From Aliihoeflea aestuarii (lineage in GTDB: Bacteria; Pseudomonadota; Alphaproteobacteria; Rhizobiales; Rhizobiaceae), in assembly GCF_024105665.1 (NCBI RefSeq), contig NZ_JAAAMK010000008.1:1-64000 (forward strand): 64,000 bases of DNA. The letters run 5' to 3'. The notes under the pieces were generated by a model that was not told the DNA's origin, ran no database searches, and saw nothing but the letters and a program-made list of their open reading frames with translations. The first letter of the stretch is position 1. Each line of letters begins with the position of its first letter. Shown one piece after another: positions 59,709 to 64,000 of this stretch. A program made the translations under genes and the position numbers.

Positions 59709-60130
59709 CAAAGGGTAAGATCGTAACCCGGCTGACGCCAGCGGCATGCGAGGAAATCCAGACCCACATGCTCGAGGCCTGCCAGAAGGTCGCCGCCAAC
59801 CATGGCCTGGTAGCCGAGAGCGCCGGATGGCGCGGCATGGACACCGGCTTCGCCTTCGAGCTCGTATTCCGTGTCAGCGTTCCCGCCTCCGATGGTACGG
59901 CATTCAATCTCGAACAGGACAGGTTCGAGTTCCTGGCCGAACACTACGGCTTGCAGCCTTCCGACTTCGGCCGCGAGTTCCGCACCGGCAGCGAGCGGTT
60001 CCAGATTACCGGCATCGATCCCAAGCGGCCACGCTATCCGATCTCCGCCGAGCGAATTCCCGACCGCAGAGGCTTCAAATTTGCCGCTGAACAAGTCGCC
60101 ATGATTCTTCACGCGCAGAGTAAGCCGTAA
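59705..60130 (+). CDS. Hypothetical transposon passenger (141 aa)
   Basis: Start overlaps the tnpR stop by 4 bp. Contains EEIQTHMLEACQKVAANHGLVAES, FAFELVFRVSVPASDGT and FEFLAEHYGLQPSDFGREF; soluble alpha/beta pattern. No family recognised. Sits between the resolvase and the right inverted repeat, so it is the outermost passenger. Confidence 0.7.
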   Translation: MTKGKIVTRLTPAACEEIQTHMLEACQKVAANHGLVAESAGWRGMDTGFAFELVFRVSVPASDGTAFNLEQDRFEFLAEHYGLQPSDFGREFRTGSERFQITGIDPKRPRYPISAERIPDRRGFKFAAEQVAMILHAQSKP

Positions 60131-60140
60131 AGTTCTTTAA

Positions 60141-61316
60141 TTGTTCTGCGAGTTGGCCAAAATCGCAGCTTCGGGCCGATTAGGCCAGATTTACGACTAT
60201 GGCGGCCAGCTGGCGCAGAAGTTCGACAACGATTACTGGCTGAGACACGCACGCAAGCACGAGTTTCCGCACGAAATGTTCCGCCAGATCGCCGATGACG
60301 GCTTCCTCGGCATCATGGTGCCCGAGGAATATGGCGGCGCGGGCCTTGGTATGACCGAAATGGCCCTGTTCATGGAGGGCACCGCCAATCACGGCATTCC
60401 GCTTTTGATGATGGTGGTCGGGCCGACCATGTCGCTGGCCCATATCGCCAGCCACGGAAGCGAGTTCCACAAGAAAGAACTGCTGCCGGCTGCCTGCCGC
60501 GGTGATATCCAGTTCTGTTTCGCGATCACTGAACCGGGGGCCGGGTCGAACACGATGAAGGCCACTACGCTGGCCAAGCGTCGAGGCAACCGGTTCAGCC
60601 TGTCGGGCGAAAAGACCTTCATCACCGGGGCCGAAGTGGCCGACTACTGCCTCGTGGTGGCGCGGACCAAACCGCATACCGAGGTCAGCCGCAAGACCGA
60701 CGGCTTTACCCTGTTCGCCGTGGATCTGAAGAAAAAAGGCGTCGACAAGCAGCGGGTGAAGATCTCGATCCCCCTGCCCGAGGAGCAGTGGACACTGTTC
60801 TTCGACGATGTGGATCTCGGCCCCGAGGATGTGGTCGGCGAGGTGGACGAAGGGTTCTCGATCCTGTTCGACAGCCTCAACCCCGAGCGTATCATCCTGG
60901 CCGCCTTGTGCTGCGGCATCGGCCGGTTCGCCCTGAACAAGGGCGTGGCCTATGCCTCCGAGCGCAATGTGTTCGGCCAACCCATCGGTGCGCACCAGGG
61001 CGTGCAGCACCCGATGGCCAAGGCGCACACAGCGGTCGAGATGGCCAGCCTGATGACCCGGCGCGCGGCATGGGAGTTCGACAACAAGCTGCCTGCCGGT
61101 GCGTCGTCGAACATGGCGAAATATGCCGCCGCCGAAGCCGGGATCGAAGCGGTCGACGCGGCGCTTCAGGCGCATGGTGGATCGGGCTTTACCGAAGATA
61201 CGGGGCTTTATGAGATGTACCCGCTGGTCCGCCTGCTGCGCACAGCGCCGGTGAACCGCGAACTGTGCCTGAGCTTTATCGGCGAAAAGGTCATGGGGCT
61301 GCCACGATCCTATTGA
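60141..61316 (+). CDS. Acyl-CoA dehydrogenase with transposon-derived start
   Basis: 391 residues if started at TTG 60141, inside the Tn3 unit; residues 1-15 come from the right inverted repeat and the native sequence begins near IYDYGGQLAQKFDNDYW. The rest is a full acyl-CoA dehydrogenase: FCFAITEPGAGSNTM (FAD/substrate), FSLSGEKTFITGAEVADY, FGQPIGAHQGVQHPMAKAH, and QAHGGSGFTED...LYEMYPLVRLLRTAP. The natural N-terminal helix of about 15-20 residues is missing; internal ATG 60277 would be shorter still. FAD-dependent alpha,beta-desaturation of an unknown acyl-CoA. Leads a three-gene operon. Confidence 0.85.
   Translation: MFCELAKIAASGRLGQIYDYGGQLAQKFDNDYWLRHARKHEFPHEMFRQIADDGFLGIMVPEEYGGAGLGMTEMALFMEGTANHGIPLLMMVVGPTMSLAHIASHGSEFHKKELLPAACRGDIQFCFAITEPGAGSNTMKATTLAKRRGNRFSLSGEKTFITGAEVADYCLVVARTKPHTEVSRKTDGFTLFAVDLKKKGVDKQRVKISIPLPEEQWTLFFDDVDLGPEDVVGEVDEGFSILFDSLNPERIILAALCCGIGRFALNKGVAYASERNVFGQPIGAHQGVQHPMAKAHTAVEMASLMTRRAAWEFDNKLPAGASSNMAKYAAAEAGIEAVDAALQAHGGSGFTEDTGLYEMYPLVRLLRTAPVNRELCLSFIGEKVMGLPRSY
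60153..60186 (-). repeat. Right terminal inverted repeat of the Tn3-family transposon
   Basis: 34 bp, the inverse of 55083-55116 with one mismatch. Encodes part of the new N-terminus of the adjacent dehydrogenase. Confidence 0.95.
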
Positions 61317-61343
61317 TCGCCACGGCTTGGAACGGAGAACGAC

Positions 61344-62735
61344 ATGCAATTTGGAATGCGCTTCCGGCGGGAAGATGCCGCCGACAAGGTAAATGATCGC
61401 TTCTGGCACGCGATCGAGGGCACGCCGCTCGACGAGGTGCGCCGTATTCAGGAAGAGCGGCTGCGCGATCAGATGGCCTATCTCAAGGCAAACTCGACTT
61501 TCTATCAGGAGAAGTTCGCGAAAGCCGGTGTGGAATTCGACGATATCCGCACCATCGAAGACCTCCAGAAACTGCCCTATACCTACAAGACCGAGATCCG
61601 CGAAAGCCTGGCCGCCGAACCGCCGTTCGGCAAACACCGGGCCGCGCCGATGGCCGATATCATCCAGATGCAGGCCTCGTCCGGCACCACCGGAAGCCCG
61701 TCTTACGTGGCGCTGACCGAAGCCGATACCGAGATGTGGCACGAGATGACGGCGCGCTGTTTCTTTGCCAATGGCGTGCGGTCCGGCGATATGGTGCTGC
61801 ATGCGTTTTCGCTGGCCAAGGGTTTTGTCGGCGGCATTCCGGTGATGCAGGGGTTGCAGTACATGGGCGCAATCGACGTGCCTGTGGGGGCGGATGGTGG
61901 CGTGGAACGGCTGCTGCGCGCCTGCGCCGACACGCGCCCGCGTTGCATCGTCGGCGCGCCGAATTTCGTGCTGCACCTGGCTGACAAAGCGCCCGAAGTG
62001 CTCGGCTGCAAAGCCAGTGAACTGGGCGTCGAACAGATCATCGTCGGTGGCGAACCCGGCGGCGGCATTCCCGCCATCCGGGCCAAGATCGAAGCGGCCT
62101 GGGGCGCGAAATGCTGTGAGATGCTGGGCGGCACCGATCTGGGTGTGACCTATTGGGCTGAATGCGATGCCCAGTCGGGGATGCATATGGTCAACATGGA
62201 CTACATCATTACCGAATTGCTCGACCCCGAAAGCGGAGAAATCATCCCTTGGGAAAAGGGTGCCGAGGGCGAGATGATCTATACCGCGCTCGGCCGTCGG
62301 GCGAGCCCGCTCGTGCGATTCCGGTCGGGCGATTACATCGAGGTTCTCGACACCGACTGCACCTGCGGGCGCACCGGGCCCAAGATCCGCTGCACCGGCC
62401 GGACCGACGACATGCTGATCGTGCGCGGGGCCAATGTCTTTCCCTCGGCCATCAACAGCGTGATCACCGAGATGGTGCCGGAGACCAACGGCGTCATGCG
62501 CATCGTGGCCGATTTCGAGGGTCACACCACGCAGGGCGCGCTGACGGTGATCGTCGAACGCGGTCCCGACCGCGACGCCGCGGATGACCAGGCGCTCAAG
62601 AAGAAAATCGAGCAGCGCCTGCGCGATGCCCTTGTCTTCAAGGCCGACGTTCACCTTGTCGCGCCCGACACCTTTGAGAAACCCGGTGCCGCCAAGGTCG
62701 CCTTCGTTCTGAGAGAATATCCGGACCTGCCATGA
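61344..62735 (+). CDS. Phenylacetate-CoA ligase-type AMP-binding enzyme
   Basis: 463 residues from ATG 61344 (GGAGA upstream). PaaK family: ANSTFYQEKFAKAG, the phosphate-binding QASSGTTGSPSYV (about 110), IVGGEPGGGIPAIR, CEMLGGTDLGVTYWAEC and GRTDDMLIVRGANVFPSAI (hinge). Activates a carboxylic acid to its CoA ester with ATP; the substrate is not evident. Follows the dehydrogenase by 27 bp and overlaps the carboxylase gene by 4 bp. Confidence 0.9.
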   Translation: MQFGMRFRREDAADKVNDRFWHAIEGTPLDEVRRIQEERLRDQMAYLKANSTFYQEKFAKAGVEFDDIRTIEDLQKLPYTYKTEIRESLAAEPPFGKHRAAPMADIIQMQASSGTTGSPSYVALTEADTEMWHEMTARCFFANGVRSGDMVLHAFSLAKGFVGGIPVMQGLQYMGAIDVPVGADGGVERLLRACADTRPRCIVGAPNFVLHLADKAPEVLGCKASELGVEQIIVGGEPGGGIPAIRAKIEAAWGAKCCEMLGGTDLGVTYWAECDAQSGMHMVNMDYIITELLDPESGEIIPWEKGAEGEMIYTALGRRASPLVRFRSGDYIEVLDTDCTCGRTGPKIRCTGRTDDMLIVRGANVFPSAINSVITEMVPETNGVMRIVADFEGHTTQGALTVIVERGPDRDAADDQALKKKIEQRLRDALVFKADVHLVAPDTFEKPGAAKVAFVLREYPDLP

Positions 62736-64000
62736 CAAGAATGAAATCCCTTCTCGACACCGGGTCCGACGACTTCCGCGCCAACGACGTGTCTTACCGC
62801 GAAAAGGTCGATGAACTACATGCCCTCCGGCTCAAACAGCGCGTCGGCGGCCCCGAAAAGGCGCGCAAACGTCATGTGGACAAAGGCAAAATCCTGCCGC
62901 GCGAAAGAATTGAAAGGCTGATCGACCCGGGTACACCATTCCTGGAACTCGGCGAGCTGGCCGGGTTGAACAAATATGAAGGCGTGCCACCGGGCGCGGG
63001 CATCATCACGGGCATCGGTGTGATCGAAGGCCGTCAGTGCATGATCATCGCCAATGATGCCACCGTAAAGGGCGGCACCTATTTCGGCATGACTTCCCGC
63101 AAGCATGTGCGCGCCCAGAAGATCGCATGGAAGAACCGTCTGCCCGTCATCACCCTCGTGGATTCCGGCGGTGCCTTCCTGCCGGATCAGGAAAACATCT
63201 TTCCTGACGAAGGCCAGTTCGGGTCCATCTTTCACCAACAGATCGGCATGTCGGGCGATGGTGTGCCGCAAATCGCCGTGGTCATGGGGCCCTGCACCGC
63301 GGGTGGCGCATATATTCCCGCGCTCTGTGACGAAGTGGTGATCGTGCGCGGTCAGGGCTTTATGTATCTGGGCGGACCGGAATTGACCTTTGCCGCAACC
63401 GGCGAAAAGGTCGAAGCCGAAGAACTGGGTGGCGGCAAGATGCATTCGTCGGTGTCGGGCGTGACCGACCATCTGGCCGAGGATGACGCCCACGCCCTGG
63501 CCATCACCCGCGAGATCGTCAGCCATCTGGGCGAAAAGCCCCGGCCCCGCAAGACGCCCGCCGCGCCGCGCCCGCCGGCCTATCCGGTCGAGGAAATCTA
63601 CGGCATTGTCAGCCGCGATCCCAGGGTGCCGACAGACAACCGCGAGATCGTCGCGCGGCTGGTGGACGGCAGCGATTTTCACGAATTCAAGCCGCTTTAT
63701 GGCGACACGATCATGACCGGCTGGGGGCGCATCCACGGCCACGAGGTCGGGATCATCGCCAATACAGGCGTGCTTTTCGTCGAAGCCGCGCTGAAGGCGA
63801 CGCATTTCATCAATCTCTGCGTCCAGCGTGATATTCCGCTGCTGTTCCTGGCCGATGTGAACGGCTTCATGGTGGGCCGCGAGGTCGAGCAGATGGGCAT
63901 TGCCAAGGCCGGTGCTAAAATGATCACGGCCATGTCTTCGGCCCGGGTGCCGAAATTCACAATCATCACCGGTGGCTCTTACGGCGCGGGATACCTGGCG
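62732..64000 (+). CDS. Acyl-CoA carboxylase beta subunit (carboxyltransferase), 3' end outside window
   Basis: ATG 62732 overlaps the ligase stop (ATGA). 423 residues are visible and the frame is open at the right edge. Carboxyltransferase features: KRHVDKGKILPRERIERLIDPGTPFLELGEL, NDATVKGGTYFGMTSRKHVRAQKIA, VDSGGAFLPDQENIFPDEGQFG, GPCTAGGAYIPALCDEVVIVRGQGFMYLGGPEL and ITGGSYGAGYLA at the end. MCC/GCC-type beta subunit, which needs a biotinylated alpha subunit, expected downstream. With the dehydrogenase and the CoA ligase, it points to a pathway that activates, desaturates and carboxylates an acid (leucine/terpenoid-like); the substrate is inferred only loosely. Confidence 0.9.
   Translation, partial: MTRMKSLLDTGSDDFRANDVSYREKVDELHALRLKQRVGGPEKARKRHVDKGKILPRERIERLIDPGTPFLELGELAGLNKYEGVPPGAGIITGIGVIEGRQCMIIANDATVKGGTYFGMTSRKHVRAQKIAWKNRLPVITLVDSGGAFLPDQENIFPDEGQFGSIFHQQIGMSGDGVPQIAVVMGPCTAGGAYIPALCDEVVIVRGQGFMYLGGPELTFAATGEKVEAEELGGGKMHSSVSGVTDHLAEDDAHALAITREIVSHLGEKPRPRKTPAAPRPPAYPVEEIYGIVSRDPRVPTDNREIVARLVDGSDFHEFKPLYGDTIMTGWGRIHGHEVGIIANTGVLFVEAALKATHFINLCVQRDIPLLFLADVNGFMVGREVEQMGIAKAGAKMITAMSSARVPKFTIITGGSYGAGYLA

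Larger units (their letters stand above)
55083..60186 (+). mobile_element. Complete Tn3-family transposon (5104 bp)
   Basis: Bounded by 34-bp inverted repeats differing at one position: left 55083-55116 starts GGCCTAATCGGCCCG; right 60153-60186 is its inverse. Contents: tnpA, a TPR passenger, a res-like gap, a serine resolvase and a 141-aa passenger, all on the plus strand. No 5-bp target duplication: TACCA precedes the left end and AGATT follows the right end. The flanks are unrelated (transposase fragment, metabolic gene), so a deletion or recombination followed insertion. Confidence 0.93.

Noticed and set aside
60180-62738. 852-aa open frame on the minus strand
   Set aside because: Antisense to the dehydrogenase and the CoA ligase, both with conserved catalytic motifs; high GC keeps the opposite strand open.
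1-64000. tRNA, rRNA or CRISPR features
   Set aside because: No cloverleaf-like sequence, rRNA block or regularly spaced repeats were noticed on reading; a covariance search could still find a small RNA.

Overview
The window looks like part of a large conjugative plasmid (or plasmid-derived element) of an alphaproteobacterium, most likely Hyphomicrobiales/Rhizobiales or Rhodobacterales. Reasons: a repABC replication operon, high GC with strong third-position GC, a VirB/VirD4 conjugation cluster, and families typical of these groups (DUF736, DUF2493, DUF1403, strawberry-notch helicase/methylase, WGR). No rRNA, tRNA or CRISPR array was seen. Function calls are by reading motifs in translated sequence; no database search was run.

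Layout. 1-9.8 kb is plasmid backbone: a giant methylase/helicase cut by the window edge, a Toprim protein, two SLOG-type proteins on either side of a Phd/PemK-like toxin-antitoxin pair, and DUF736. 9.87-12.47 kb is a complete IS21 element with a 6-bp target duplication; it split a transcription terminator. 12.5-19.1 kb holds a WGR protein, an XRE regulator, a ParA plus ribbon-helix-helix pair, a repeat-rich intergenic region that may contain oriT, and a MobC-like/VirD2-like relaxase pair. 19.1-22.3 kb is decayed: a frameshifted HTH gene, a DUF4143 remnant with a stop codon, and a gene cut in two by an IS3-family element with a 5-bp duplication, followed by an intact HigBA pair. 22.4-35.2 kb (minus strand) is a full T4SS read from virB1 to virD4, with a second transglycosylase and a lipoprotein in the TrbK position. 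Divergently, 35.3-37.7 kb encodes three tandem exported nuclease-fold proteins and a secreted cysteine-rich protein.

38.3-41.5 kb is a signalling operon (response regulator, FkbM methyltransferase, exported molybdopterin-oxidoreductase-like protein, histidine kinase). 41.7-45.5 kb is repABC. 46-50.7 kb carries VapBC, a tyrosine recombinase, a DUF1778/GNAT pair, DUF1403 and a lone ScpB. 51.0-54.2 kb is the best candidate for an undescribed system: a 75-aa protein, an SMC-like ATPase with a CxxC hook and C-terminal zinc finger, and an HD protein whose 3' end is lost. The loss is caused by a pile-up of mobile DNA: an IS5-like start, a TniA/Mu-type transposase core, and a complete 5.1-kb Tn3-family transposon with 34-bp inverted repeats.

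The Tn3 unit abuts an acyl-CoA dehydrogenase, whose first codons now come from the transposon. This gene leads a catabolic operon (dehydrogenase, PaaK-type CoA ligase, acyl-CoA carboxylase beta subunit) that runs off the right edge. Taken together, the plasmid carries its own replication, partition, transfer and addiction modules, a broken putative defence locus and a metabolic cargo joined by transposition.
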